This document shows, piece after piece, positions 17,640 to 26,935 of a stretch of 64,000 bases of DNA (within the stretch, counting starts at the first letter, position 1; every line of letters starts with the position of its first letter). The stretch covers positions 62,001-126,000 of the forward strand of contig CANSSP010000001.1 in the NCBI GenBank assembly GCA_947649645.1, written 5' to 3'. Made by a program: the position numbers and the translations under genes. Under the pieces are notes generated by a model. It was not told the DNA's origin. It worked only from the letters and a program-made list of their open reading frames with translations, and did not search any database. This stretch comes from an uncultured Roseburia sp. GTDB taxonomy: Bacteria; Bacillota; Clostridia; Lachnospirales; Lachnospiraceae.

Positions 17640-18584
17640 ATGAAATATATCAGAGGTACAACCGACTTTTATATCGGGGAGGACACGGTCCTCTCACTCG
17701 GCAAATTTGACGGGATTCACAGGGGACATGAACGGCTTCTGGAACGCCTTGCGCTGGGGAAAGAAGCCGGGCTTTCCAGTGTTATTTTTACGTTTGACAT
17801 TCCCCCGAGGAAGAGCGTGAGCGGGGAAGAGGCCAGAGTACTTACGACAAACGAGGAAAAAATGCATATTTTTGAGGGAATCGGCATTGATTATCTCGTG
17901 GAATGTCCGTTTACCGCGGAAATCAGATGTATGGAGCCGGAGGAATTTATCGAACGGATTGCGCGGCGTCTCCATGTAAAGCGCTTTGTCGTTGGAGAAG
18001 ATTTTCGTTTTGGCCATTTAAGGCGCGGAGATTACCGGATGCTGGAAGCGTTTTCAAAATGTCTTGGGTACGAAGTGGATGTGATGGAAAAGCTCAGGGA
18101 GGATGAGCGGGACATCAGCAGTACATTTGTGCGGGAGGAGATCCAGAAGGGGCGGATAGAGAAGGCGAACGGCCTTCTGGGATACCGCTATTTTGTAACC
18201 GGCGTCGTGGCGCACGGCAACCAGATCGGGCGTACGATCGGTATTCCGACGATCAATCAGTTTCCGCCCAGGGAAAAACTGCTGCCGCCCAACGGCGTGT
18301 ATGTGACGGAGGTTTACATCGATGACAGAAAGTACCGCGGCGTCACCAACGTGGGCTGTAAACCAACGATCGCAGGCGAAAATCCTGTGGGAGTCGAGAC
18401 ACATCTGCTTGATTTTAAGGAAGATATCTATGAAAAAGTGGTTACGGTGGAATTTTTAAGTTTTATCCGCGGCGAACAGAAATTTGCATCGATCGACGCT
18501 CTGAAGGAGCAGATGCACAATGATATCGCATACGGGCGGACGTATTTTTCGCGCAGTGACCAGGCGCCGGCGCGCCCGCGGTAA
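17640..18584 (+). CDS. ribF: Bifunctional riboflavin kinase / FAD synthetase
   Basis: 314 residues. The N-terminal nucleotidyl-transferase half has GKFDGIHRGHERLL near residue 22; the C-terminal flavokinase half has GRTIGIPTIN near 200 and GVYVTEV. It converts riboflavin to FMN and then FAD. SD-like GAGGTGG precedes the ATG, and it is probably co-transcribed with truB. Confidence 0.95.
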   Translation: MKYIRGTTDFYIGEDTVLSLGKFDGIHRGHERLLERLALGKEAGLSSVIFTFDIPPRKSVSGEEARVLTTNEEKMHIFEGIGIDYLVECPFTAEIRCMEPEEFIERIARRLHVKRFVVGEDFRFGHLRRGDYRMLEAFSKCLGYEVDVMEKLREDERDISSTFVREEIQKGRIEKANGLLGYRYFVTGVVAHGNQIGRTIGIPTINQFPPREKLLPPNGVYVTEVYIDDRKYRGVTNVGCKPTIAGENPVGVETHLLDFKEDIYEKVVTVEFLSFIRGEQKFASIDALKEQMHNDIAYGRTYFSRSDQAPARPR

Positions 18585-18661
18585 ATGCGGATTTCCGATA
18601 ACGGGGCATCCGGATACTTTTACAGCAATATGCGCGGCAGGCGCGCAGAAAGAGGTTAGAA

Positions 18662-19339
18662 ATGGGAATCATGTCCTACATCAAAGAGGAGTTTCAGGTG
18701 ATCCGGGAGAGAGACCCGGCGATCAAATCGCCGATGGAGGTTTTGCTTTATCCGAGTTTTCGTGTTATGCTAAGTTACCGGCGCGCACACCGCCTGTACC
18801 TGAAAGGGCATTATTTTCTGGCGCGGCTCATCTCCCAGCGTGCGGCCAGAAGGACAGGGATTGAAATCCACCCGGGGGCGGAGATCGGCAGCGGTTTTTT
18901 CATTGATCACGGGAGCGGAGTGATCATCGGAGAGACGGCGATCGTCGGAGACAATGTCACGCTTTATCAGGGGGTTACGCTGGGAGGTACCGGAAAGGAA
19001 ACCGGAAAGCGGCATCCGACAATCGGGGACAATGTGATGATCAGCGCGGGCGCAAAAATCATAGGATCGTTTACGGTCGGGGAAAATTCTAAAATCGGGG
19101 CGGGGAGCGTTGTGATTGAAGAAGTGCCGCCAGACTGTACCGTCGTGGGCGTGCCCGGACGGATTGTAAAGCGGGACAACATAAAGATTCCGCGCAGCGA
19201 TATGGACCAGTGCCATCTGCCGGATCCGGTGAAGGAGGACATCACGGTCCTGCAGCATGAAAATGCCGAGCTGGTAAACCGCGTGCTGGATCTGGAGCGC
19301 GCCGTGCGCGCGCTTGCGGCGGGGAAGGAAGCGACGTGA
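18662..19339 (+). CDS. cysE: Serine O-acetyltransferase
   Basis: 225 residues. A helical N-terminal part (YRRAHRLYLKGHYFLARLISQ) is followed by left-handed beta-helix hexapeptide repeats with DHGSGVIIGE (catalytic-region His about 83). It makes O-acetylserine, the first step of cysteine synthesis, in the cytoplasm. It sits 50 bases before cysS, the Firmicute cysE-cysS order. The usual upstream gltX is absent and no T-box was seen in the 77-base gap. Confidence 0.95.
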   Translation: MGIMSYIKEEFQVIRERDPAIKSPMEVLLYPSFRVMLSYRRAHRLYLKGHYFLARLISQRAARRTGIEIHPGAEIGSGFFIDHGSGVIIGETAIVGDNVTLYQGVTLGGTGKETGKRHPTIGDNVMISAGAKIIGSFTVGENSKIGAGSVVIEEVPPDCTVVGVPGRIVKRDNIKIPRSDMDQCHLPDPVKEDITVLQHENAELVNRVLDLERAVRALAAGKEAT

Positions 19340-19389
19340 GACGGTTTCTGTCAAAGATACTGAAAAAGTAAAGAAACGGAGAGAGGGAA

Positions 19390-20814
19390 GTGGAAAATAA
19401 ATTCAGAATTTACAATACGCTGACGAGGGAAGTGGAGACGATCGTCCCAAATGAGAATGGAAAAATTGCCATGTATACCTGCGGGCCGACGGTGTACCAT
19501 TATGCGCACATCGGCAATCTGCGCAGTTACATTATGGAAGATGTGCTTGAAAAAGCGCTGCGGTATGCAGGCTACGACGTAAAGCGCGTCATGAATATCA
19601 CGGATGTCGGCCATCTCTCATCGGACGCGGATACCGGAGAAGATAAAATGTTAAAGGGAGCCAGACGGGAACACAAGACGGTGATGGAAATCGCGCAGTT
19701 TTATACGGATGCTTTTTTTGCGGACTGTGCGAAATTAAACATCAGGACGCCGGATGTGGTGGAGCCTGCGACAGGCTGCATTCCGGAATTTATCCATATG
19801 ATCGAGGTTCTCCTGGAGAAGGGATATGCTTATGCGGCCGGTGGAAACGTTTACTTTGACACATCGAAACTGCAGGAATATTATGTTTTTTCATCCCAGA
19901 GTGAAAAAGAACTTCTGGTGGGAGTCAGGGACGACGTGGACGAGGACAGGAATAAAAAGAATAAGAATGATTTTGTGCTCTGGTTTACAAAGTCAAAATT
20001 TGAGGATCAGGCGCTTAAGTGGGACAGTCCGTGGGGCGTCGGTTATCCGGGCTGGCACATCGAGTGCTCCTGCATCAGCATGAAGCATCTGGGAGAATAT
20101 ATGGATATTCACTGCGGCGGCGTGGACAATATTTTTCCACACCATACGAATGAGATTGCACAGTCGGAGAGTTATCTGGGGCATAAATGGTGTAATTACT
20201 GGTTCCACGTCAATCATCTGCAGGATAAATCGGGAAAAATGAGCAAATCCAGAGGAGATTTTCTCACCGTATCGCTGCTTGAGGAGAAGGGATACGACCC
20301 GGTTGTTTACCGGATGTTCTGTCTTCAGTCACATTACCGCAAACCGCTGGAATTTTCCTATGAAGCGCTTGAGAATGTCAGTGCCGCCTACGTAAAGCTG
20401 GTGAAGCGGATCGCAGATCTAAAGCCGGAAGGAAGTGTGGATGCCGGGCGCTTTGAGGAATACAGGGAGAAGTTTATACAGGCGCTTTCGGGAGATCTGA
20501 ACACATCCATGGCGATTACCGTCCTCTACGATCTGCTCAAAGCGGATCTGAATGATGCGACAAAGTATGCGCTCATTCAGGATTGTGACCGTGTGCTCTC
20601 ATTAAATCTGACGACGGCGAAAATCCATAATCCTGAGGAGGATACTAAGGTGGACGCCGATCTGGAACGCTATATTCTCGAAAAGATCGAAGAGCGTAAG
20701 GCGGCGAAGGCGGCGAAGGATTTTGCCGAGGCCGATGCGATAAGGGATGCGCTTCTTGAAAAGGGAATCGTGTTAAAAGATACCAGAGAGGGCGTGGTCT
20801 GGCACAAGGCATAG
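19390..20814 (+). CDS. cysS: Cysteinyl-tRNA synthetase
   Basis: 474 residues of class I synthetase. Zinc cysteine and HIGH-type motif appear as CGPTVYHYAHIGN near residue 28-42, and the second signature is KMSKS at K283. GWHIECS carries further zinc ligands. Start is GTG at 19390 with GAGAGGG just upstream. It leads the cysS-mrnC-rlmB-sigH run, with short spacers of 12-21 bases. Confidence 0.97.
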   Translation: MENKFRIYNTLTREVETIVPNENGKIAMYTCGPTVYHYAHIGNLRSYIMEDVLEKALRYAGYDVKRVMNITDVGHLSSDADTGEDKMLKGARREHKTVMEIAQFYTDAFFADCAKLNIRTPDVVEPATGCIPEFIHMIEVLLEKGYAYAAGGNVYFDTSKLQEYYVFSSQSEKELLVGVRDDVDEDRNKKNKNDFVLWFTKSKFEDQALKWDSPWGVGYPGWHIECSCISMKHLGEYMDIHCGGVDNIFPHHTNEIAQSESYLGHKWCNYWFHVNHLQDKSGKMSKSRGDFLTVSLLEEKGYDPVVYRMFCLQSHYRKPLEFSYEALENVSAAYVKLVKRIADLKPEGSVDAGRFEEYREKFIQALSGDLNTSMAITVLYDLLKADLNDATKYALIQDCDRVLSLNLTTAKIHNPEEDTKVDADLERYILEKIEERKAAKAAKDFAEADAIRDALLEKGIVLKDTREGVVWHKA

Positions 20815-20826
20815 AGGGAGACGTGT

Positions 20827-21261
20827 ATGGAGAGAGGGATTGATTCTTATCTGAGAGAACAGTTTCAGATGCCGGAGGTGGATATCCGGACATATTCGCC
20901 GTTGACGCTGGCGTATATCGGGGACGGCATTTTCGATCTGATCATCCGCTCCCTGGTGGTTGCGAAAGGAAATACGAAGGCTTCAAAGCTGCACAGACAG
21001 ACGAGCGGGATCGTAAAGGCGCAGACGCAGGCGGCAATGGCGGAGGCGCTTACGCCGTTTCTTTCGGACGAGGAAGCGGACGTCTGCCGCAGAGGGCGCA
21101 ACGCAAAATCGTATACAATGGCGAAAAATGCGACGGTCGCGGATTACCGGAAAGCGACGGGGTTTGAGGCACTGATGGGATGGCTGTATCTGCGGGATGA
21201 GTTTCCGCGGATGGTGGAACTGATCAGAACAGGTATTAAGGAACTGGGGCTTGAATTTTAA
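20827..21261 (+). CDS. mrnC: Mini-ribonuclease 3
   Basis: 144 residues, matching MrnC, which is the RNase III catalytic domain without a double-stranded RNA-binding domain: LAYIGDGIFDLIIRS near residue 28 and FEALMGWLYL near 116 carry the metal-binding acidic residues. In B. subtilis it matures 23S rRNA ends. Twelve bases after cysS, in the conserved order. Confidence 0.94.
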   Translation: MERGIDSYLREQFQMPEVDIRTYSPLTLAYIGDGIFDLIIRSLVVAKGNTKASKLHRQTSGIVKAQTQAAMAEALTPFLSDEEADVCRRGRNAKSYTMAKNATVADYRKATGFEALMGWLYLRDEFPRMVELIRTGIKELGLEF

Positions 21262-21281
21262 GCGGCTGCGATGGAGGAGAT

Positions 21282-22022
21282 ATGGAAAACGAAGAATTGA
21301 AAATAGAGGGGCGTAATGCGGTTTTAGAGGCTTTCCGCTCGGGAAAAACGATTGATAAGCTGTATGTGCTGGACGGCTGTAAGGACGGTCCGGTACAGAC
21401 GATTTTAAGAGAGGCCAGAAAGCATGATACGGTTGTCAGCTTTTTAAACAGGGAGCGGCTTGATCAGATTTCCATGACGCACAGGCACCAGGGGGTGATT
21501 GCGGTGGCAGCCGCTTATGCGTATGCGGAAGTGGAAGATCTGCTGGCGGCGGCGAAAGAAAAGGGGGAGGATCCGTTTCTGATCCTGCTGGACCACATTG
21601 AAGACCCGTATAACCTGGGCGCTGTCATCCGCACGGCCAATCTCGCCGGGGCTCACGGCGTGATAATACCAAAGCGTCACGCGGCCGGACTTACGGCGGT
21701 CGTGGCGAAAGCTTCGGCAGGCGCGCTCAATTACACGCCGGTGGCAAAAGTCACCAATCTTGCCGCAACGATAAAGGAGCTGAAAAAATGCGGCATCTGG
21801 TTTGTGTGTGCGGATATGGAAGGAAGGATGATGTATGAGCTGGATTTAAAGGGACCCATCGGGCTTGTCATCGGCAGCGAGGGAAGCGGTGCAGGAAAAC
21901 TGGTGCGGGAAAGCTGTGATTTTTCGGCGGCAATTCCCATGAAGGGCGAGATTGGTTCACTGAATGCCTCGGTGGCAGCGGGGGTGCTGGCCTATGAGAT
22001 CGTCAGACAGCGGATGCAGTAA
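21282..22022 (+). CDS. rlmB: 23S rRNA Gm2251 methyltransferase, SPOUT family
   Basis: 246 residues. N-terminal substrate-binding domain (EGRNAVLEAFRSG) and a C-terminal SPOUT knot with LDHIEDPYNLGAVIRTANLAG, LVIGSEGSG and IPMKGEIGSLNASVAAGV, the three TrmH/RlmB motifs. It 2-prime-O-methylates rRNA using SAM. Its stop is 13 bases before the sigH start. Confidence 0.94.
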   Translation: MENEELKIEGRNAVLEAFRSGKTIDKLYVLDGCKDGPVQTILREARKHDTVVSFLNRERLDQISMTHRHQGVIAVAAAYAYAEVEDLLAAAKEKGEDPFLILLDHIEDPYNLGAVIRTANLAGAHGVIIPKRHAAGLTAVVAKASAGALNYTPVAKVTNLAATIKELKKCGIWFVCADMEGRMMYELDLKGPIGLVIGSEGSGAGKLVRESCDFSAAIPMKGEIGSLNASVAAGVLAYEIVRQRMQ

Positions 22023-22035
22023 CCGGGCATCAGAT

Positions 22036-22668
22036 ATGTCCGGAGTGGAGCAATACGATAATCTGTCTGACGCGCAGCTGATCGGGCGGCTGCGCGGCGG
22101 AGACGGAAAAATGATGGATTATATTCTCGATAAGTATAAGCCTCTGGTCCGGAAAAAGGCAAACGAGATGTATCTGATCGGCGGGGAGAACGAAGATCTG
22201 ATTCAGGAAGGAATGATCGGACTGTTTAAAGCGATCCGTGATTACGACGGGGAGAAGGAGGTTTCTTTTTTCTGTTTTGCACAGCTTTGTATTACAAGAC
22301 AGCTTTACAGCGCCGTCGAGGCGTCGAACCGGAAAAAGCATGCGCCGCTCAACACATATATTTCTTTTGATACGCATGTCGGAGAGGACGGCAGGTCTTT
22401 GGCGGAGACGCTCGCGGCGGACGGGATGGATAATCCGGAGCAGTTTGTCATCGCCCAGGAAAATTTTCACGGATTTCTTCAGACATTGAAAACGGGACTG
22501 AGCGGCATGGAGTCCGAGGTGCTGGAGGAGTATCTTTCGGGGCGGAATTATCGTCAGATTGCGGAGGCGATGGGAAAGAGTCCCAAGGCGATCGACAACG
22601 CGCTGCAGCGCGTCCGGTTGAAAGTCCGGCAGACACAGGAAAAAGGGGAGCGGAGGACAGATCGTTAA
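22036..22668 (+). CDS. sigH: RNA polymerase sporulation sigma factor SigH
   Basis: 210 residues. Region 2 is seen as DLIQEGMIGLFKAIRDYD near residue 55 and region 4 as YRQIAEAMGKSPKAIDNALQRVR near 165, the Spo0H pattern. SigH directs early sporulation and transition-state genes. The ATG at 22036 is chosen; the frame opened earlier in rlmB is a continuation only. Position after rlmB matches B. subtilis, apart from the missing yacP. A strong hairpin terminator lies 200 bases downstream. Confidence 0.92.
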   Translation: MSGVEQYDNLSDAQLIGRLRGGDGKMMDYILDKYKPLVRKKANEMYLIGGENEDLIQEGMIGLFKAIRDYDGEKEVSFFCFAQLCITRQLYSAVEASNRKKHAPLNTYISFDTHVGEDGRSLAETLAADGMDNPEQFVIAQENFHGFLQTLKTGLSGMESEVLEEYLSGRNYRQIAEAMGKSPKAIDNALQRVRLKVRQTQEKGERRTDR

Positions 22669-22868
22669 TTCGACGGAAATAGAATGGATTTATTTGTGCA
22701 AAGTGATGAAAAAAAGTGAGATGTGGTGCACATTGTATAGTTTAAACACCATTTTTCAGATAAGATTGTGAACACTGATCGGGGAATCCATGGTACTATA
22801 GTAACTGTAAAAACCCCCAATACATTATATAGTTTTTGCTATACCCCATAGTAAAAATACCTTCTCCT

Positions 22869-22905
22869 AAAAGGCAGTCCGCTTCGCGGGCTGCCTTTTC
22901 CTTTT
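22869..22905 (+). terminator. Strong hairpin terminator downstream of sigH
   Basis: AAAAGGCAGTCCGC pairs with GCGGGCTGCCTTTT (one G-U) around a three-base loop, with CCTTTTG after. The 200 bases between sigH and this hairpin hold no gene; they contain AT-rich stretches and a small inverted repeat (TATAG...CTATA near 22828-22843). Confidence 0.75.
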
Positions 22906-22952
22906 GCAGGCAAAGCCATGTGCCAGGGGGCAGGCCCCTTTGGATACCCTGC

Positions 22953-23016
22953 ACAACAAAACAGGCTGAATATCCCGCACTTTCCCGGTGCCTGATACTC
23001 AGCCTTTATTTGTTGT
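22953..23016. repeat. Long imperfect hairpin of unknown role
   Basis: Outer arms ACAACAAA (22953-22960) and TTTGTTGT (23009-23016), then AGGCTGA with TCAGCCT and TATC with GATA inside. The arms are symmetrical and no T-run follows, so this is not a normal terminator. It sits directly upstream of the possible TnpB-element remnant. Confidence 0.55.
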
Positions 23017-23056
23017 CAGCAGTCCCGTTTTGTGGTCTGCGTGTAGTTCCTTGTAA

Positions 23057-23180
23057 ACTGACCTGAATGGAAATGATGTTGCGGCTGGCGAACCTTTTGA
23101 TAAGTCTTCAGACTCCAGAGCCGGTAATGAGCCCTTATAGGGCGTGAGAAAACCACCGGCTAAGCCGGTGGTTCTGATTT
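23057..23180 (+). mobile_element. Possible 3-prime end remnant of an IS200/IS605-type (TnpB) element
   Basis: A stop-bounded frame 23057-23140 reads like a TnpB C-terminal tail (GNDVAAGEPFDKSSDSRAG...), and its stop lies in GAGCCCTTATAGGGC. Just after it, AACCACCGGC-TAA-GCCGGTGGTT (23151-23173) forms a perfect 10-bp hairpin. A coding tail running into a structured right end is the arrangement of TnpB/omega-RNA elements. No transposase or TnpB body is present, so if correct this is a solo relic. The identification rests on memory of such ends, not a search. Confidence 0.4.
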
Positions 23181-23251
23181 GTTGTTTCACGGGAATGACC
23201 ATGTCGCAGTAAAAACAGATGTATCTGCCTTATCGACGAAAAAATGAGTGG

Positions 23252-25099
23252 TCAGACGGACAGATGGTATTTTTCCATCCAATAGTTGATCTGGATGAAA
23301 TAGGCCATAAGCTGTGGGCCGGCCATAAGCTGTCCGAACCAGGGTTTTCCGAGCTCTTTGTGGGAGGCCATAAATTGTTTTGCGCGTTTTCGGTCGATCA
23401 GCGGTGTGATCGGTGCATTGGGGTTATCCACGATTTCTGCGAGGCGCTCCACAAGGAGTTTTTCATAGCCTGGGTGATATGTCTTGGGGTAAGGGCTTTT
23501 TTTCCGGTGCAGGAGCCCGTCGGGCAGCAGGTCGGCGCAGGCGTCGCGCAGCAGAGTCTTTTCCACGCCGTTCTGATATTTCATCTCCCAGGGCACGTTA
23601 AAGACGTATTCCATAATCCGGTGATCCGCAAACGGTACGCGGGCTTCCAGGCCGGAGTACATGCTGGTGCGGTCCATGCGGTCAAGGAGGGTCTGCATAA
23701 ACCATTTGATATTCAGGTAGGCGATGCGGCGGCGTTTTTGTTCCTCCCCGGTCTCACCGGGCAGAAGCGGCGCGGCGTCTATCGTATCTTTGTAGCGGGC
23801 GAAGGAATATTCTGCGAGGCTTAGATCGTCCGCAAGGCCTTCTGCGAGAAAAACGGTGCGCGCCCCCATATCTGCGGACCATGGAAATCCGTCGCGGTTC
23901 AGGAGGTCCTCCCGGTAAAACCACGGATAACCGCCGAAGATTTCGTCCGCGCATTCCCCTGTCAGGGTTACTTTGTTGTGTTTTGCGACCAGCGAGCAGA
24001 AATAGAGCAGAGATGCGTCCACATCTGTCATCCCTGGCATATCCCTGGCGTCGACGGCGGCATAGAGCATATCGGTCAGCGTTGCCGGGTCGCACTCAAG
24101 ATATGTGTGGTTTGTCTGGCAGCGTTCCAGCATGAGATTGACATAGGGAAGGTCACGTTCTGGCTGAAAGGCGTTTGACTGAAAGTAGATATCGTTTTCC
24201 GTGAAATCGAAAGAAAAGGTATTTAGGGTTTCACCGCGGACTCGCATGTGCTCCGCGGCGACGGCGGTCACGATGCTGGAATCAATCCCGCCCGAGAGAA
24301 AGGTACACACCGGTACGTCGGATACCATCTGCCGCGTGATCGCGTCGCGGACGAGAAACGATACTTTTTCTACGGTTTCCCGGTAAGAATCGGTGTGTTC
24401 CCTTAAGGGTAAGTCCCAGTAGGGACAGTCGGTAAGACCTGTGCGGGTATATTTCAGATAGTGGCCGGGTTTTACCTCCCGCATCCCGGAAAAGACGCCG
24501 CAGCCGGGGGTGCGCGCAGGTCCGATGGCGAGGATTTCCCTTAAGCTGTCTTTATCGATCTCCGGCGGGAAATCCGGGTGGCAGAAGAGGGCTTTCGGTT
24601 CGGAGCCGAATACAAGCGTATCCTCTCTGACAGAATAAAAATGTGGCTTGATTCCGGCGCGGTCCCGGTACAGAAGGAGTGTTTCTTTTGCCTCATCCCA
24701 GATGGCGAAAGCGAAAATTCCGTTGAGCCGCGAGACGAAATCTTCTCCGTAATGAATATAGGCGTACAGAATGACTTCCGTGTCCGACGTGGTCTCGAAT
24801 GAAAAGCCTGCGGCGCGAAGCGGCTGCGCCAGTTCGTCCGTGTTATAGATTTCTCCGTTGTAGACGATGGCATATTCCGCCTGTTTTATCTGGCGCACCA
24901 TCGGCTGCGCTCCGTTTGCGATATCGCGGATGCTTAAGCGCGCATGGGAGAGTCCGATCTGTCTGCGCAGATACGTCCCGAAATTGTCGTTTCCCCTGCG
25001 GGAAAGCCGCGTGTGCATATTGTTTAATATATCTTCCCAGTAGGGTCTTTTTTCCAAATAATTCTGCTTAAGGCAGCAGAAACCGGAAATTCCACACAT
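23252..25099 (-). CDS. asnB: Asparagine synthase, glutamine-hydrolysing
   Basis: 615 residues. Cys2 is the glutaminase nucleophile (MCGISGF), with RRGNDNFG and YNGEIYN of the Ntn domain; the synthetase domain carries the PP-loop SGGIDSS near residue 260. It forms asparagine from aspartate, ATP and glutamine in the cytoplasm. AAAGGAG precedes the ATG by 11 bases. It diverges from the split S8 protease gene; 282 bases lie between them. Confidence 0.94.
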   Translation of the reverse strand: MCGISGFCCLKQNYLEKRPYWEDILNNMHTRLSRRGNDNFGTYLRRQIGLSHARLSIRDIANGAQPMVRQIKQAEYAIVYNGEIYNTDELAQPLRAAGFSFETTSDTEVILYAYIHYGEDFVSRLNGIFAFAIWDEAKETLLLYRDRAGIKPHFYSVREDTLVFGSEPKALFCHPDFPPEIDKDSLREILAIGPARTPGCGVFSGMREVKPGHYLKYTRTGLTDCPYWDLPLREHTDSYRETVEKVSFLVRDAITRQMVSDVPVCTFLSGGIDSSIVTAVAAEHMRVRGETLNTFSFDFTENDIYFQSNAFQPERDLPYVNLMLERCQTNHTYLECDPATLTDMLYAAVDARDMPGMTDVDASLLYFCSLVAKHNKVTLTGECADEIFGGYPWFYREDLLNRDGFPWSADMGARTVFLAEGLADDLSLAEYSFARYKDTIDAAPLLPGETGEEQKRRRIAYLNIKWFMQTLLDRMDRTSMYSGLEARVPFADHRIMEYVFNVPWEMKYQNGVEKTLLRDACADLLPDGLLHRKKSPYPKTYHPGYEKLLVERLAEIVDNPNAPITPLIDRKRAKQFMASHKELGKPWFGQLMAGPQLMAYFIQINYWMEKYHLSV

Positions 25100-25303
25100 A
25101 GTTTTTCATACTCCTTTTTGAAAATGCGTTGTGCCGGCTGGCGTGACGTTATGGGATAGTATATGCAGACGGCGGGGAGAAAATGCCGGAGGGATCGTGT
25201 GATTTCCGGAAGGTGAAGGAAAAGGGATGAAAACATATCGTTCCAGAACAGAACAGGGAAACAAAGTCATTTTTTCCGGCATATATTAGTGTGAGAACAT
25301 GCG

Positions 25304-25362
25304 CAGAGACAATTGTTTACCGCAGCCTGAAACCGGCTTCATAAGGCCAGTGTCTCTGCGGG
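25304..25362. repeat. 10-bp inverted repeat upstream of the split S8 gene
   Basis: CGCAGAGACA (25304-25313) and TGTCTCTGCG (25353-25362), ending 19 bases before the ATG at 25382. It may form a leader hairpin. Just upstream, GCATATATTA (from 25281) resembles a SigE/SigK -10 box (CATAnnnTA), which would suit a spore protease, but no matching -35 was established. Confidence 0.45.
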
Positions 25363-25381
25363 AGATTGCTTTGGAGCGCTT

Positions 25382-25936
25382 ATGCGCGAAAAGCAGTGCA
25401 GAAATGGGGATTTAATGGAAAACGAAAAAATTGAGAATCTGCTGAACCTGGCACTTGACGCGACGCCGCAAGAGCGGGAAAAGTCGGTGGAACTCGACGT
25501 AGGGTACGATAAAGAAGAGCGTACCTGGGAAGTGATCGTAAAAACGGGCGGGGACGAGGCGGCGGTACGGGAAGCTTTAAGAGCGGTTTCCCCGGAGGAG
25601 GCGGGACAGATCCGGATCACGAATCTGAGCAATGAGTATATGATACTGGTCATACCGGAGGCGCTTGTGGAGGCAGTGGCCGCCCTGCCGCTCATCGAAT
25701 ATATGGAAAAACCGAAACGGCTGTTTTTTGCAGTGAACAACGGAAAACGGGCATCCTGTATCAATTCGCTGCAGAGGGGCAGTATATCCGGAGGAGGCAG
25801 TTCCGGAACCGTGGAAAATCTGACGGGGAAGAACGTAATTGTGGCAGTGATTGATTCGGGGGAGCGTGTTATTGTACTGTCGGGAAAAAGATGGTATAAT
25901 TCTGGCAAAAGCCACGATGGGGAGGGCAATTTATGA
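25382..25936 (+). pseudogene. S8 subtilisin-like protease, N-terminal half (gene split by insertion)
   Basis: Residues 1-160 are an S8 protease N-terminus: a pro-region-like domain, then NVIVAVIDSG, the catalytic Asp motif. The family continues DSGIDYxHPDF, but here the frame runs from base 25862 into unrelated sequence, adding 24 residues before a TGA at 25934-25936. The missing continuation, GIDYNHPDFRNADGT, lies at 36772. Joining base 25861 to base 36775 restores one frame of 624 residues. GGAG is 7 bases before the ATG. This half has the Asp but neither His nor Ser, so it cannot be an active protease. Its stop overlaps the add ATG (ATGA). Confidence 0.88.
25872..25900 (+). promoter_or_regulatory. 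Promoter of the nucleoside cassette
   Basis: Extended -10 TGGTATAAT (25892-25900) with TTGTAC (25872-25877) 17 bases upstream. A start near 25907 puts the first gene's GGGGAGGG site in the transcript. It lies within the first 40 bases of inserted DNA, so expression is independent of the protease gene. Confidence 0.75.
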
Positions 25937-26910
25937 AAGCGATCGATAAGATCAGAAGCCTGCCGAAAATCGATCTGCACTGTCATCTGGACGGTTCGAT
26001 GACAGTGGAAAGTATGCAGAAGATTCTGGGGAGAGAGATTGGCCCGGGAGAGGTGACGGCCGGCGACACCTGCAAAAATCTTGCGGAATATCTGGATAAG
26101 TTTGCAATTCCGATTCAGTGTATTCAGACTGCGGAGGGGCTGGAAACTGCGGCGCGGGAGTTTCTCCTTCGGACGGCGCAGGAAAATACCCGGTATGTGG
26201 AAGTCCGGTTTGCGCCGCTTTTGTCGGTCAGCGATGATCTGGGATGCAGGCAGGTGGTGGAGGCGGTGTTAAAGGGGCTTTCGGAGGCGCGGGAGAAGTG
26301 CGGGACGGATTATAATGTGATCGTCTGCGCGATGCGCCATCACCCGAAAGAAGACAGCCTCGCCATGATGAAGGTCTGCCGGGAGTTTCTGGGCGAAGGC
26401 GTCTGCGCGGCCGATCTTGCGGGGGACGAGGCGGCGTTTCCGATGGAAGACTATATGGATCTGTTTGCACAGGCAAAAAAACTGGAAATCCCGTTCACCA
26501 TTCATGCGGGCGAGTGCGGACGGGCTGAAAATGTCGCAAAGGCCGTGGAGTGCGGCGCTGCCAGGGTCGGCCATGGGATTGCGCTTGCAGGGAACAGGAC
26601 GATACAGAAACTGTGCGCGGATAAAAAGACCGGTATTGAAATGTGTCCGACGAGCAATCTTCAGACACGCGCCGCGACAAAAGAAAACTATCCGCTCAGG
26701 GAATTTATGGAGGCGGGCCTGCGAGTGACATTAAATACGGACAACCGTACCGTGAGCAATACGGACATGACGAGAGAAATGTGTTTTGTGCAGGAACAAT
26801 ATGGGATTACGACGGAAGAGCTGAAAAAATTTTATCTTCATGCGGTGGATGCGGCTTTTGCAGAGGACGCGGTAAAGCAGCGGCTCTTAAGCTTTGCGGA
26901 TCAGTTCTAA
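25933..26910 (+). CDS. add: Adenosine deaminase
   Basis: 325 residues. Zinc and catalytic motifs: LHCHLDGS near residue 15, HAGE (H191, E194), GHGI, and NTDNR near 267-271. It deaminates adenosine/deoxyadenosine to inosine/deoxyinosine in the cytoplasm. GGGGAGGG is 6 bases before the ATG. First gene of the cassette; its ATG overlaps the stop of the truncated S8 fragment. A short AT-rich hairpin follows, which may reduce read-through into cdd. Confidence 0.95.
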   Translation: MKAIDKIRSLPKIDLHCHLDGSMTVESMQKILGREIGPGEVTAGDTCKNLAEYLDKFAIPIQCIQTAEGLETAAREFLLRTAQENTRYVEVRFAPLLSVSDDLGCRQVVEAVLKGLSEAREKCGTDYNVIVCAMRHHPKEDSLAMMKVCREFLGEGVCAADLAGDEAAFPMEDYMDLFAQAKKLEIPFTIHAGECGRAENVAKAVECGAARVGHGIALAGNRTIQKLCADKKTGIEMCPTSNLQTRAATKENYPLREFMEAGLRVTLNTDNRTVSNTDMTREMCFVQEQYGITTEELKKFYLHAVDAAFAEDAVKQRLLSFADQF

Positions 26911-26914
26911 GATT

Positions 26915-26935
26915 GAAAAGGTACTTTTCTTTTTT
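26915..26935 (+). terminator. Weak terminator or attenuator between add and cdd
   Basis: GAAAAG-GTA-CTTTTC followed by six T. The six-pair stem is weak. Between it and cdd lies a second hairpin, CCCTCC (26962-26967) / GGAGGG (26974-26979), close to the cdd ribosome-binding site at about 27006-27010. Confidence 0.45.

Noticed and set aside
18585-18661. T-box leader before cysE-cysS
   Set aside because: The gap is 77 bases, too short for a T-box, and no T-box sequence was seen.
22836-23066. A 76-codon open frame on the plus strand
   Set aside because: It runs through the sigH terminator and hairpins, has no ribosome-binding site and shows no family resemblance.
25382-25936. A separate 184-residue protein gene
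   Set aside because: The last 24 codons are inserted DNA; the first 160 match the missing N-terminus of the S8 fragment at 36772.
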